Source: Adiantum capillus-veneris
Lineage: Eukaryota; Streptophyta; Polypodiopsida; Polypodiales; Pteridaceae
Direction: 5' to 3'
Assembly (NCBI GenBank): GCA_014529385.2
Contig: CM043965.1
Coordinates: forward strand, 18,119,912 to 18,179,911
Length of the DNA: 60,000 bases
In this document: in pieces, positions 12,561 to 24,436 of the stretch
How the letters are laid out: the number at the start of each line of letters is the position of its first letter
Numbering within the stretch: the first letter of the stretch is position 1
Position numbers and translations under genes: made by a program
The notes under the pieces: model-generated
Told to the model about the DNA's origin: nothing
Seen by the model: only the letters and a program-made list of their open reading frames with translations
Database searches by the model: none

Positions 12561-13256
12561 TTATTTTACAACAGTTGCATGTTGCTCAATAGAATTAAAA
12601 TGGAGAGCACTTTGCTCATTAGATTTGTCAAAACTTTGCTTATCATTAGAATTCATTGCACTTTGCATAGCATTCTGCAAAATAGAAAGCTTGGCTGTAC
12701 ATATAAGAGGTGCAGATGGTATATTTTTCTCACCAAGCAAAATCACATGTTTACCATTGGCCATAAAGGATAAGGAGTTGTGTTCATAACTAGTGTGCAA
12801 TGTGTTTCCTAAACCATGCAGCCACTCTTGTCCTAAAACTACGTCAGCACAGTCCATGTTCATAACTTGAAAGTCAAGGGTCATCGTATGATCTTGAACA
12901 ATAAGATCAACCCCTTGAACTACCGTGTCCCATACTTCTTTATCATTGCTAGACATCTGTTCGACAACATACTTGTGAGAGAAGGGAGTCTGTGTAAGCT
13001 TCAATTTCTAGACTAGATTATAGTTCAAAAACTTATGAGTTGCACCATCATCCACTAAAATATGAACACGTTGTCCGTTAATAGTGCCATGCATGCAAAT
13101 CAAATCATGGGGGTCAAAGGTGGACTGCCACATTGAAGGAGGCACACAACACTTGTGCTTTTCTTTCATATGAAGAACCTCTACAACACAATATTTTGGA
13201 GATGAATCTAATGTGAGTTGGTGCACTGTGTGCACGGCCGTTTCTTTGCCTTGCAA
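12561..13256 (-). pseudogene. Gypsy aspartic protease region
   Basis: Two open stretches (13256-13008 and 13004-12561) are separated by a stop. HGTINGQRVHILVDDGATHKFLN contains the catalytic box at 13042-13053, here Asp-Asp-Gly-Ala instead of the usual Asp-Ser-Gly-Ala. Downstream, FQVMNMDCADVVLGQEWLHGLG is the conserved second block (I/V-L-G-x-x-W-L). The region lies between the gag zinc knuckle and RT as in standard Ty3/gypsy order. The altered active-site Ser supports decay. Confidence 0.8.
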
Positions 13257-13259
13257 AGG

Positions 13260-14389
13260 ACAATCTTTCTTGTTATGTTGGTCCTAAAGACATCTAAAAC
13301 ACAAATTGTGTTTCTTTGCACACTCAAAATCAGTAGTGCTAAGAGACCCACGTGGAGTATCTCGTGATTGCTTAAGCTTCTTAGCCTCCTGTGGACGTGG
13401 AGAGGTATATTGTCTCTTATTCCTCTTGGAACGTGTAGGAGATCTACCTCGCCATTGGTTCTTAGCTGCATTGCTCTTAGTAAAATTATTCCTAGAGTAG
13501 GGAACCTTTCCTTTCCTCTCTTGGTCATCATTATATCTTTGGGCATGACTGATGGCTTCTTCCAAAGTTTTTGGATGTTGGGTCTTGACATGAAGACGAT
13601 AGTCTTTGTCAAGACCCCTTTTAAAACCCCGTATCATCTTCTTGTCAAGACCCCTTTTAAAACCCCGTATCTTTTGGAATTCATCTAGACCTTCTAGTTT
13701 TTATATGATTTCCTCATAATTTGAAAGGTACTATGTGAGAGAGAGACCAGACATGTGGCATGCATCCCATGATAACCAATTCTTATCTTCTTCATTGGAA
13801 TCCAAAAACTCTTTGGAGAATTTTTATTGAAACACAGCCCAAGACGGAGAACGAGCATCTATTGGAAATGTCATCCACCACTTATAGGCCTTGCCTTTAA
13901 GAGATAAACTTGTTTCCACAGTAGTCTTTATATCCGAGGTGAGTCTACAATCTATGAATATCACTCCATTTATGTAAGAACGTATTGACTGCATCCTTGT
14001 TGTTATCACGCTCTTCCCCATGAAACTCAGGAATGGTGATATTCTTAAGTAATGCATTGCTACCTTCTGCATATTTTGAAGCACTTGTCTCTTGGACTCC
14101 TTGAGTCATGCAACCTTGGTTTTGTTGAACCATGCCACTTGTAGCTCCTTGAGACGTTTGTGAATTCATAAATTTCACAAGTAACTCCATAAGATTTGTA
14201 ATGTTTGAGTACGCTTTTGCGATTTTCCAAAGTCTTGAAAGCAACCATATCTACAAGGACATGATCTCCTATATCATCCTCGTCATGCATATTAGTATCA
14301 GCAGTACCCGTGGTGCCTTGATTTTGATCTACGTGTTGAAAATCAAAAGTGTGTGTAGGTGGGATATCCTCACTGGCCATGGTAAACAC
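13260..14389 (-). pseudogene. Gypsy gag (chromovirus), with 36-bp tandem duplication
   Basis: The likely start is MASEDIPPTHTF near 14380. Fragments in at least three frames include IPEFHGEERD..AVNTFLHKW, LKGKAYKWWMTFP (gag core) and RGLDKDYRLHVKTQHPKTLEEAISHAQRYND. A basic Arg/Lys/Ser stretch follows, and then a zinc knuckle CFRCL*DQHNKKDC (about 13263-13305) with correct CX2CX4HX4C spacing but a stop in the second position after the Cys pair. A 36-bp unit at 13608-13643 is repeated at 13644-13679, duplicating 12 residues in frame. Confidence 0.75.
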
Positions 14390-14399
14390 ACACTAATGT

Positions 14400-15018
14400 A
14401 AAGAGAGAAAACAAAAATATCAACTTGTACCTTGTGAAGCTTGGAGTCTTTGTGTTTTTTATGCTCCGCGATTTGTGTTGCATGCAAATCTCGCCTTGCA
14501 AAAATTGTAGTGCTTCATGTGTCGTTCGTCGTAAGAACACCTTTGTTGATTCTTTACACAAACTCGTTGTTTTTGTGAAGGCTTTTGTTCAGTTTGAAGC
14601 TACGTCATCCTTGAGGAAAAAGTAATTTTTGGAGGAAAACTTGCCTTCTTTCAAGAAGTGAAAAGGAAGGGTGAAACTAATTCCTTGAAGTGCTTTCCCT
14701 TTCCTTCTAGCTTTCTTGTCAACACAAATATGCTACCTTTCCTTGTTATACATAACAAGGCTCAATAGCTTCATGGTAAAGTGTTGACATTTTACCCTTA
14801 TGGGGTGGGTTCAACCCTCCTTCATGCAAGGGTTAAGCGGGCCTTCCTACGTACACAGCCAATGGAAGCCTTCGGAGCCTCGGTGATGTAGAGTTGCCGG
14901 TCGAGTTTGCCTTGGTCATGCGATCGTGGTTTGTCTGCAGATTGTGGGAGAGAAGTAGTGCATTGTCACATGCACATGCAAACCGCTTTTCCCCTTTCCC
15001 AAAAATAGCTCCAATACC
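14400..15018 (-). other. Chromovirus leader with possible primer site
   Basis: No coding sequence was recognised between the gag start and 15018. At 15007-15018 the minus strand reads TGGTATTGGAGC, two mismatches from the initiator-Met primer site TGGTATCAGAGC. It would mark the left end of the internal region, but no 5' LTR follows. Confidence 0.4.
14749..14845 (+). repeat. tRNA-like segment (possible SINE or tRNA pseudogene)
   Basis: TAGCTTCATGGTAAAGT resembles an RNA polymerase III A box and its ends can pair as a D stem (GCTT with AAGT). About 35 bases on, GGGTTCAACCC resembles the B box. The acceptor stem does not pair, so it is not a functional tRNA. It may be a tRNA-derived SINE head. 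The boundaries are estimates. Confidence 0.4.
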
Positions 15019-15139
15019 AATGAAAGGGGGTGGTAATGATAAAAATGCTTAGGGATTGACCTAGTTACAAATTTGGAAGCCCTTGGCCCCTTTACAATCT
15101 TTAACTGTCAATGATAATAATTCTTTCCAGAGGGGGGTA

Positions 15140-15584
15140 TGTCACAAATTCATGATGTGGAATGATCACCCGGACGGGATAGATAATATTGATGCTGACG
15201 TAGATAGGCTATATGGATTTTCCACGATATGCATTTACTATTGATGTGGATAGGCTGTACGGATTTCCATGTTATGCACTAATAGTTGATGATGTGGCAG
15301 GTCGTACAAAATTTTGTAATTTGCACTGGCTATTTTTTGGTAGGTTTTGGGACCATATGATTTTGAGTTTAACTGCTTTTGGGGCTCTACTTTTGGAGCA
15401 TCCCTTGTAAGAATAAATAGACCCTTCGGGGGCTCACTCTACAGAGCATTTAGACGTAGAGTCTAAGAGTATAGGTCGCGCGGGTTTGGTAATTTTCTCA
15501 AGAATTAATATAAAAATAAATACAAGAATGGGCACCGGATATTGGGGCCAATACCTCTAGGCACAAAACTACATTGGGCAGTGT

Positions 15585-15623
<39 letters not shown>

Positions 15624-15670
15624 TAAAGTTCAGTAATTTGAAGTTTTTGTTCATGTGTTGCTATTGTGTG
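15140..15670 (+). mobile_element. LTR, family 1, after a strong polypurine tract
   Basis: It begins TGTCACAAATTCATGATGTGG directly after agaggggggta (15129-15139), so it reads as the 3' LTR of a plus-strand element. It holds the family blocks 'gcttttggggctctacttttggagcatccctt', 'agagcatttagacgtagagtctaagagta' and 'gtgtcgactctctc'. The usual gtgtccaag end is absent, so the 3' end is truncated at about 15670. A (CT)n run lies at 15587-15621. Confidence 0.65.
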
Positions 15671-18109
15671 TGCTATACCTATCTACTGACATACCAACCT
15701 AACTTATGATGCATACTTTGGGGATGGGTATATCATAACCTGCTTGGAACTTGGATCACTTTAGGAATCTGCAAGGAGCAGTTGGTCGCTAGAACAAATT
15801 GAACTAGATGGAGCACTGTTGTTTTTAGATTTCATAATGAGATTCATGGATCACTTACATATTTTAGTTTTGGAATATATTTAGCTGATGTAAATGAGAT
15901 ACTTTTTTGAGTTTTTTCTACAGCTGTATAGCTTGGCACTCTCTTCTTGGATTTGTTGCAAGTAAGAAACATGAATCATATGGTTATTACTTTTAATGCG
16001 GAGATTAAAGATCAATACATATTAATGTTTGGATATTACTTTCCATGCTTTTGTTTATGATACTTACACTCTAACTAAAATATGATCCTAGTCACCTCTC
16101 TATGGTGTTAATTTGATAGCCTTAGGTGACTGCTCCTAGACAATAAATTTGTTGCTAGTAAAGATTTCTGGCTCTTGTTGATCAAAACATTGTTGGTGCT
16201 TGATGCCTCCATTGATCCGGTATTTATGGGAGTACTGGTCCCTTACTTTTGGTTCTATGTCCCTTTAATGACACTAATAGAGCTATATTAATATGTCCTG
16301 GAAATACTCGGGCACAGTTAGTTGATTTAATATACTTCGTTGGAGCATTTGGGTGTGTCAAACCTTAGGAAACCTTTCTGTTAATAAATCACTTGTCTTG
16401 ATAGAGTCCATTTATATGATGAATAATGCCAGACTTATGCGTGGGGATGGGTGCCATGATAATGTTTTTTGTATGGTCCTCAAAATAAGATTTGGGTTGT
16501 TGTTTACTAGATGGGTAATCTCACTCCGTTAAGGATAATACTTGATCTATTTCTTAATTATAAAACCACTTTAAATTGTACGAGGTAAAGTAAGAGAGCG
16601 ACTTGAAAGTAATGCCATGGGCTAGCTTAGAATACCTACTGTTGGCAACTTGCTGGCCTAGATTACTTAGCTCGTTTGGCTTGTTAGGATTTTTGACTTA
16701 GTAATGCTACTAGACATGTTCAACTGCTCATTCCCCCCCCCCTTTTTTTGCTTATAAAGGGGGTATTTTCATCTCAAACCTAGCTTATCACTAGCATTTG
16801 CCTTAATGATGACTATTGGTTCATTACTTGCCTAATGCTTGGTTGATAGCTCCTTTTTAGCTTGATTTACATTAAGATTCAAGAATGATTTAACATTTGT
16901 AACTCCTAAACTTTATTTAATAAAACCAGGTAGTTGTGTTGCATGGATAGGGAATAAGCCAATTTCTGACTAGAAAATGATTAAACCATAAATTTTTTTA
17001 CTTGAAATGATTAAGCTTTCTTAACCATGAATTTCATTGGAAACAAGAACATCTCAAAAGTTGAAGTGGTTTGACAAAAAGGCTTCATGGGATAGAAATG
17101 GGTAAAACACTTGGATCAGAAGGGGGATGGCCTTTTGATTAAATTTAATCTAGTAAAATATGTATAATTTACTTTTAAAAATAGGATAACTCCTTACTTT
17201 TACAACCTCTTATAAAAATTTTACTTGGATTAGAAGGGGTGATCGCCTTCTAATCACAATCCTAAAATGAATTAAAAAATATATATAATACACACTTCAC
17301 AAGGAGGAGTTATGGGTTCCTGATCTCACTATGACAAACTCATAACATTTTTCAAGAATGGATACTTGTTGGTATTTTACACTACATGAATGGTAGATAT
17401 AAGTTAAAAAGGGTTTAAGTAGGACATGGATAACAACTGATAGGTTTGTTGACACCTATAATATGTATTCAAGGCTAACAAATCTGTTGTTTTGTCTATA
17501 TGGATGCAAGTGGGGACTTTATCTTTACTTAGGATCTTTTTCACTTGGTTTCTATCCGTCATCGACATACTTGGCCTCTGTCACTTTCGTATCAATTGTG
17601 CTTAACTAATTTATATAAAAATCTCTAGAATGATACCTCATTCTCATTATGATGTACAAAAATGAATCAAAGACTTAAACGTTTTTGTGCTAATCCTTGT
17701 CCTTTGTCTATAGCCAACTGTCTTTTGAATTGATATGTTCTTTTGTGTATAAGTATTAGTTTAAAAATAACAACACACACACACAATGTTTTTGGAAATA
17801 AGAATGCATCTGCATTTAAGGCTATGTCATGTTACCACTTATGGCTTACAATTGACCTTTGTGGTGCAAATTTGAGCATTACTTATAATACAATGTTCTC
17901 AAATGTAGATATATATGTAGCTACTATCAAAAGTGCTCAATTAGGTATTATTCCCACGAAACCAATTTGTTTCTTCTTCCCATCCTCAAAACATAACACG
18001 TCAAAACAACAAAACGATGAAACACGGAAAATGTTGCTTGATACTATGCTATGGTCATGAAATTCTTTACTCACCTTAGGTAAAGAGTTCTCTAGAAAGT
18101 TGTCTCAAT
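15671..18109. other. AT-rich DNA without recognisable genes
   Basis: Only short open frames occur, including a 105-residue plus-strand frame at 17743-18060 that matches nothing I recognise. A homopolymer C/T run lies at 16733-16748. The right edge belongs to an old retroelement (see 18110-18380), so much of this may be its decayed pol, but no motif supports that. Confidence 0.3.
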
Positions 18110-18380
18110 TTTTTCCATGGTTCACACAAAAAGTAAGAAATTGAATAGCACGTTTTCTACCTTTTCTTCTTGTTCTAGCATATGTTGAACCATCATCCAT
18201 CATTTTTTTTCCATTCAAACTCCTACAATCTAGGGTTGTCCCAAGATAAGATTATATGAAAGATGTGTCCTATACAAAGAAGTTTTGGTCAATTTTTACA
18301 TCACCTATTATCACATTCACACTTGGAAATGCTACATATACTTCACTAAATGAGGTTTTTGCTACTTTCACCATCCAAGT
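18110..18380 (-). pseudogene. Old retroelement protease, part downstream of the 20-kb insertion
   Basis: On the minus strand, continuing from 38360, the frame reads WMVKVAKTSFSEVYVAFP, VNVIIGDVKIDQNFFV, then a stop, DTSFI, a stop, SYLG, and after some residues MMDDGSTYARTRRKGRKRAI. This is the pattern of a retropepsin of a plant Ty3/gypsy lineage (IDQNFFVQ...VILGQP, then LDDGSAYARI..KDGKRAVQF). The insertion of the 20-kb element splits this gene; its upstream half is at 38360-39420. Confidence 0.55.
18376..18380. other. Target-site duplication, left copy (CAAGT)
   Basis: It is identical to 38360-38364 and flanks the TG..CA ends of the 20-kb element. Confidence 0.9.
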
Positions 18381-19299
18381 TGTGGGAAGGGTGTTTAACC
18401 TCACTCCTATCTTATTGCACATTTAGCGAGAACCAAGATTAAATTGTCACTCCATGGGACAAAACTAACTCGACTAGTGCATAGAGGCTACAAGAGGTTG
18501 TCAATCTCTTGGAAAATAACAAACAACTCACATCTAACTCAAGCTGCACTCAAGTGACTAAAATCACCAAAAGCCAATCCCTCATCAACAAACAAATCAC
18601 ATCCGTTACATCATCAAATGACATCCAAACGTAACGAAACTTTTAGGACATGTTTATAAGACCTAATCACACATGCTTATGGCCTCAAATCCCACTTTAG
18701 GTCAAGTGCAAAAATCACGATTATTAACAGCAGTGGATTTTTGACCTAGTCGTTTTTGACCCAGAATGCACCTAAATGCTTACCAATGATGCCCCAATAC
18801 CACGCCTATGCTTGGTTTTTTATTTTGAAGTGTAAATTCCTAATTATGAAGAAATTAGGCCACAGGTCAACGACGTCAAAAGATAAAAAATAATGTGAAG
18901 TGTTTATGTCAATGCGTAGAGCTCTTACCTGCAGTTGCAATGCAATAAACACGACTGCAATGTGACAACCGGGGAGGGAGTAGCAAGCGTGAGAAGGAAA
19001 GAAATGAGCGCCGTTAGCTCACGCTATGTATTTCATTATTCAAAAACTTTAAATTAGCTTACAAAAAATGGCTTTTATACCTTAGCCAAGGTTTTTGGTG
19101 GTCAAAACTAATAATTTGGGAGCTCTAACTAAAGATGGGTACTGACAGGTTGACACAATCTGGAAGCTTGTAGCCCCGGCTCATCTTTATAAAGTTTATC
19201 CAAAAAATAGGAGTTACAATATTCCTGATTTACCAAAATAATAAGTGTTTTACAATGAGAGCTCCAAAAAATGGTATCCGAGTTAGCTTGCTGCTAACA
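18381..19299 (-). repeat. 3' LTR of the 20-kb element
   Basis: The plus strand starts TGTGGGAAGGGTG and ends GCTTGCTGCTAACA. It aligns end to end with 37440-38359. It contains 'aaaatcacgattattaac' at 18711-18728, the motif that is also repeated in the internal arrays. Confidence 0.95.
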
Positions 19300-19312
19300 T
19301 TCCCCGCCTCCT
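19300..19312 (-). promoter_or_regulatory. Polypurine tract of the 20-kb element
   Basis: The minus strand reads AGGAGGCGGGGAA directly before the LTR start TGTTAGCAGC. Confidence 0.8.
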
Positions 19313-19707
19313 GGCCTGTGTCTTCCCTTGACACAAATTTATGGGCTAAAATAGTCTTCAGGTTGATAGTTGGCGAGGCGGTCTTCAAGTGCTTTTAGAG
19401 CCTTTTTGTATATGATCTTTCTCTCTTTATCTGGCACTTGCAAAAACTGCATAGTGACTCTGTTTTTCAGCTCTACTGCGGAGTGGCCTACAAATCTTGA
19501 TGTCAGGTTTCTTATCATTGGACCAAAAATCTTCATTCACCAAGTGAAGGAATTTTTGTAGAATGCCTCCTCAAACGCCAACATATTATGTGATGGTAAG
19601 AACATGCATCGGGCGTAGAAGCCATAGAGGACTTCTTCGGAAGGTTGACCACTGAGATTGTAGCATAAACCTTTATTACCCTTGAGAAATGACATCCACG
19701 GGGTGCC

Positions 19708-21662
19708 TGTAAGGTCCCCATCCTAAAAGATCAGGGCGACTTGGAAGATAGCCTTCTTTATCCTCTAAATCTATTGACGACACCCTACTCCGATAATGCG
19801 AAGCAAAGATACGAGCAACGAAAGAGAAGAAGACTTCCACCTATTGTGTTCGTAGTTGCAAGACCCTACGCCACAAGCCCGGTCGATGAGGTTAAAGGTT
19901 CTATGGACTCTAGATCTTACATTATAAGAGAAGAAATCCCTTTCACATATTAAAGATCCAAAAACAACGCCTTTTTCCCCGCATTTAAGAGGCACGGCCG
20001 CCATCCTTAAATCCAAATTATGACATGGGATAAATCTCTAGTTGACTGAAACAAAGTGAAAAGTACTCGACTAATCGAGTCCACCCATCCTTGACTGGCA
20101 ACCTGAGCCGGTCCCCACTTTCCACACCGCACTCACCCTTTTGCCCACACTGTTTAACATATACAAACAGTGTTTCTTAATTAGTTCCAAACACATGTTC
20201 TTTTATACAGCCCTTCAAACAATACCAAAACAATTCAAATAAGGTCTAATGTAACAACCCTATTATTCAATAAAAATAACTTTCCAATTTCTCATGAGTT
20301 TGCCGCTACCCGTGGACTTCCTCTGTCTAACGAACAGAGCCTTTGCAAAGGATTTATTTGCTAACCGCAAATTGCGCAACCTTCCCATCTCGCTAACCGT
20401 GAGGCATCCCGCTACCCGCCAGGCATCCCGCTAACCGCGAGGCATCTTGCTAACCTCCAGGCATCCCGCTAACCGCGAGGCATAAAAGAGAGCCGATAAC
20501 CTCAACTTAATCTCCGCTAACCGCGGCATCATCTCGCTACCCGCGAGAACAAAATATATCCTTTCAACAATTCTTCTCATTAAATGATTCATCAAACATG
20601 ATCTACCAATTCCTCATATCGATCAACACCCACTTATCAAACAATAACAATTTATCAAGCAATAACAATTCAACAAACAGTAACAATTTATCAAATAGTC
20701 CTTTCACTAATCTATGAAAACATATGCTTATTTCATGTGATAAAATCACGTTTCTCTGACAATTTAAGGGGTTCCCTACGCTTAGCTTCCCAAGTCAAAC
20801 ATGAAGAGCAATGCAGAATTATAAATTTGTCTTACCGGATTTGAAGTGCGTGTGGCTAACTCCTATGCTGGAGGTTGGACGGCTTCGATTTCTTCTTCGG
20901 TTGATGCTTCCGCATGAGATCTGTTCGGAGTAGACACCTCCTTCCCACCTTCCTTCATGGTGCAATGGCATGGGCGTCCTTAGAATTTCGTGTAACACGC
21001 TTCGGATCCATAGCTTCGGAATGGAGAAAAGAAAAGCGTGGTGTTAGAGAGAGAGAGAGAGTGTGTGTTCACAAATCGGGTGACGACACGTCGACGATTG
21101 AAAAATGGAGATGGCTTGAAGATGAGAGATTTAGGGAGAGAGGCTTCCTCCGACGCATCATTGCAAGAGAGCTTCTGCTTCTGTAGATGTGTGTGTTCAA
21201 AGTGAGAGGAGAAGGGTCCTTTATATAGGCCCTAGGGGGGTGCTAAGAATACTGAGAGGTTTCAAGAATAGGAGAAGAAAAAAGCTCGCGTGTCCTCGCG
21301 GCTCTTAAAATTTTATTTTTACTTTTTTTTATTTTTGGGTGCGCGAATCCTATGCGCAATTTTAAAAAGCTCTATACTTACAAGTTCTCATTCTATTTTG
21401 AAAGAGAGAAAGAAAGAAGTATCCTAATTTTGAATCACCTCTCTTTCTTTCCTAAAAATACTATCCCTAAGCTTTTTCCTCACACATAGATTAGGTTCCC
21501 ACATAAACCTATTGTTCTGTATAAAAAAAAGATCATAAATAGATGGATTCTAAACCCGATTTTCAATCCAATTGCTCTGATAAACTTATGATGACTCACA
21601 AAATCGAGAATCTCAATTACTTTGCAAAATATTTGAAATGGATAATTGCTGGGTACATTACA
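19708..21662. mobile_element. Solo LTR (1,955 bp) nested in the 20-kb element
   Basis: It starts TGTAAGGTCCCCATCC and ends GGGTACATTACA. It is flanked by perfect 5-bp duplications GTGCC at 19703-19707 and 21663-21667. No internal region, primer site or second LTR is present, so it reads as a solo LTR left by recombination. It holds a GC-rich 19-bp tandem repeat (20384-20478), a 'tatatataggccc'-like TATA region near 21225 and (GA)n. The orientation is unsure: the TATA context (TATATAAAGG) is better on the minus strand. A 90-residue open frame at 20914-21186 is probably chance. Confidence 0.8.
20384..20548. repeat. 19-bp GC-rich tandem repeat
   Basis: The unit is like ggcatcccgctaaccgcga, with copies starting at 20384, 20403, 20422, 20441 and 20460 and a partial one at 20479. 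Scattered further copies (cgctaaccgcgg, cgctacccgcgag) run to about 20546. Each unit holds a CGCGAGG/CCGCTAACC core. Confidence 0.85.
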
Positions 21663-24436
21663 GTGCCTGCTTGCTCTGGCTCATGAAAAACTTTGATGTA
21701 GGTGAGCAGCATTTGGCAGATTTTATAAGCATCGCACATGACATATCATGTATACTTTTGAAGAAGGACATGGCACCCGTTAGGGTTTTCACATGTATCT
21801 GTGGCCAGTCCCTTTTCTGGACCTGGAAATCTTGGGTAGTTTAGCCATGTTGGCTATTTCTTTGTTATTGACTCGTGCGCGTGCCAGGTTCTTACTCTTG
21901 GTACAGGACAAATAGTGGGTTCCTTTTGAAGTGTTGTAGGTGCTCTTGTGAATAGAATCAGGTATCTTGGATTCTTGTTCAACCAGCTCAGTCTCCACTT
22001 TGGGTGCTCTTCATCTGCATCTTCTACTTGTATGCCTTTGTAAAGCCTCTCTTTGACTTGGAGCAACTCCACCTTTACCAAAGGATATGGCAGAAATTGA
22101 TGATGCCATTGCGTATTGATTTGATTGGGAGTGAGTTGTGTAGTGTTGACAGAGTGAAGAATGCTCAACTCCCAATCCATCACTGCTTTCCGCTACTCAT
22201 CTACCTTGTATGTAATGTTTTCTTTGATTGCATCCTCCTTAGGTTTTGACAACTGGATCATTGGCACTGTATTAGATTCTGTTAATTGTACCTGGAATTC
22301 CTCCTCACCACCTAGCCAAAGCTGCTAGCTGTGTTTCCATCTCAGCAAAAGATAATGAGGGAATATCTATCTGTGGCTATTCTAAAGTTCCTGCTTCTTC
22401 CTATGTATCTTGCTGTCCATCTCTCAGCGTTGGTTGACTGTTTTTAGCTCGGTTATTTCTTTTAGCAGCTCTTCTTCTTACTGCGGCTAAGTGTTGCTGA
22501 TTGGAGTCTTTTTGTTGTATCTTGCATTTGCTTTGCATATTCATTGACTTACACGATTACCTCATCAAGTGTATTGCCAATCCTGATTTCTTGTGAGCTG
22601 CCTAGATGTATCGGCATTCTCTTGTGACTCTCTCGACTACGTCGTGGCGGCTCATTGTTCTTGCCCTTGAGGTTGTGTTTGAACTTCTTCTGCTTTGTCA
22701 CTTTGAGGCTTCGTGAATGGATGCCTCGGCCGTTTTGTCTTGTGTTGAGGTAGAAGGTGTTTCCTTTGTTTGTTGTTCCTATGTTTTCTTAAACTTTGTG
22801 GTCTCCTTTGATGCACGACTCGCTGCCCTTTCCGGTTTTGGTTCTTGTGCTTTGTCTTGCTCATGTGTAGTGGTTGCCTGTTATGCAGATTCTGCTACTT
22901 CTTTCTGTTCAAGCTATGTTTCTTTTGTGGTTCTATTTTCTGGTGATGGGTGGGCTTCGCATGGAGTGATCATGCTATTATGTAGCAGGTGAAGAAGGTC
23001 AGGGAGACATGTCACCTTGTTCATGTTGAGCCTCTCCTTGAGTGGTTGCTTCTTCTGCTTGTTTTTTTGCTCTGACACCTCTTCAAATTTTGTTCTGCTT
23101 CTTGGGATTCTTTCATCTTTAATGCTTTGGCCTCCTGATACATTCTTTCTAATAACTCTATGGGGTCTTCGGCCTCTTTCCTAGCATGGTGCTTTGTTCT
23201 TGGCCCTTTGACGTTCATAGGTACCCACTTTGCAGAATCCTTTCCTTGAGCTTGGTGGCTTTCAAACCTGGTCTATTTCTATTATGGCTCCTCTTGATAT
23301 GCTGCCACGGCTTTTCTTTTCATCTCTTCCCTTTGGACTCTTTTTTCCTCATTATCGGAGCTTTCACTACTATGCCGTTCTGGCGAGCTCTCAGCAGATT
23401 CTTCATCAGACTTCTAAGTTCTCTTGGTAGATCTTGTGGCTTGAGGGGATGGTTGTGCAGACACGATCCAAGTGTTCTGATCTGGGACATGTGAAAATTT
23501 ATCTCCCATGCCAATATCATGGTAGGCAATTCTTGTGAGAACCTCTGGTGCTCCCAGTTATGTTAGTTTACCCTCTTTCTTTGTCCCTTTTAGTGTGGTC
23601 AACACGTATTGGGCATGGCAGTGGTCGCAACCGCGTGATTGGGTGTTGTTTACCTTGGTGGTTTTTTGGCGAGGAAGTGGAAGTGTTGGTGGTATATTCT
23701 TGTAGGTTCTTCCACTTATTTCTGGATTAGATCGATAAATGTGACAGCAACGGTTTTCTTGGTGGAATTATCTCCTGTTTTTCTGTCTATTTCTCTCATG
23801 ATCATTCCTTTTATTGGTAGTTTGAGAGCTTCGGCTACTATCTCTTTCGTAATTACTACTTCGACTTTGTTCCCTTGTTGGTCGGAGATTTGGGCAATTC
23901 CATCTTCTTTGATTGTGGACAAGAGCTCATAAGATTTTTGGAAATCCACTCCACATGGCTCTTGTTCATAAAACTCTCTGAGCCCCAGCCTTCGGTTGGC
24001 TTCTTTGGTCTCGAGCTTTGCAGCGACATCATATACTTCTTTTGGTAGAAGTTGCAGTTCTACCTGATGTCCTTGTTCGCTTTTGATTCTACCTATGAAC
24101 ACTGTGGTGTTGTTATCTTCCAATTGTTCTCTTGACAGATAGGTCGCTTTGGCAGTTTTAACTGAACTGGAGTCGAGTTGATATGGTGATAGCTCTTGCA
24201 GCTTCTCCTTTTGTGAGAGCTTCTTCATGGCCTTCTTTGCATCTTGCATGGCTCCTGTTAAGTGAATAGAGTATCAAAGTTAGAAAATTTGGCAGATTCT
24301 TCTCTGGAGTGTCCTTCACTCTAAAATGTTGACAAATTGAGTCCAATTTGCTTCAAATTAAATTTTGAACATGCATAGATGCATAAAAACATGTAAAGGT
24401 CAAATTGATGAAGTCAAAACAAAAAAATTGCAACAA

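Larger units (their letters stand above)
19339..24249 (-). pseudogene. Long 3' ORF of the 20-kb element, interrupted by a solo LTR
   Basis: The best part is 24249-23716, 177 residues from MQDAKKAMKKLSQKEK, with YLSREQLEDNNTTVFIGRI, LQLLPKEVYDVAAKLETKEA and VVITKEIVAEALKLPIKG. After a stop it goes on as VEEPTRIYHQHFHFLAKKPP. Around 23280-23450 one frame is a Ser/Glu-rich charged linker (ESAESSPERHSSESSDNEEK). Further on are pieces such as DWPQIHVKTLTGAMSFFKSI (about 21740-21840). The last piece, 19536-19339, reads MKIFGPMIRNLTSRFVGHSA..DYFSP and stops just before the polypurine tract. Position and the 'ITKEIVAEALKLPI' block recall the extra 3' ORF of Athila/Tat elements, but I cannot assign a family. 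Stops, frameshifts and the insertion at 19708-21662 break it. Confidence 0.5.

Noticed and set aside
12579-12773. Plus-strand open frames over the chromovirus protease, and similar ones at 13306-13688 and 10338-10535
   Set aside because: They are antisense shadows of gag, protease and integrase coding sequence.
17743-18060. 105-residue plus-strand frame
   Set aside because: No family resemblance and it overlaps the antisense side of an old retroelement; length alone is weak support in AT-rich DNA.
19741-20016. Overlapping plus and minus frames of 70-81 residues
   Set aside because: They lie inside the solo LTR next to its left end, show no motif and are not conserved elsewhere in the window.
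20384-20548. Possible CRISPR-like array
   Set aside because: The units are contiguous 19-bp tandem repeats without spacers, in plant DNA.
20914-21186. 90-residue open frame in the solo LTR
   Set aside because: Low-complexity Arg/Glu content from a GA run, no start context, and inside LTR sequence bounded by target duplications.
22652-22864. Basic Lys/Gln-rich 70-residue minus-strand frame
   Set aside because: Probably a shadow frame of the charged linker of the 3' ORF; no independent start or domain.
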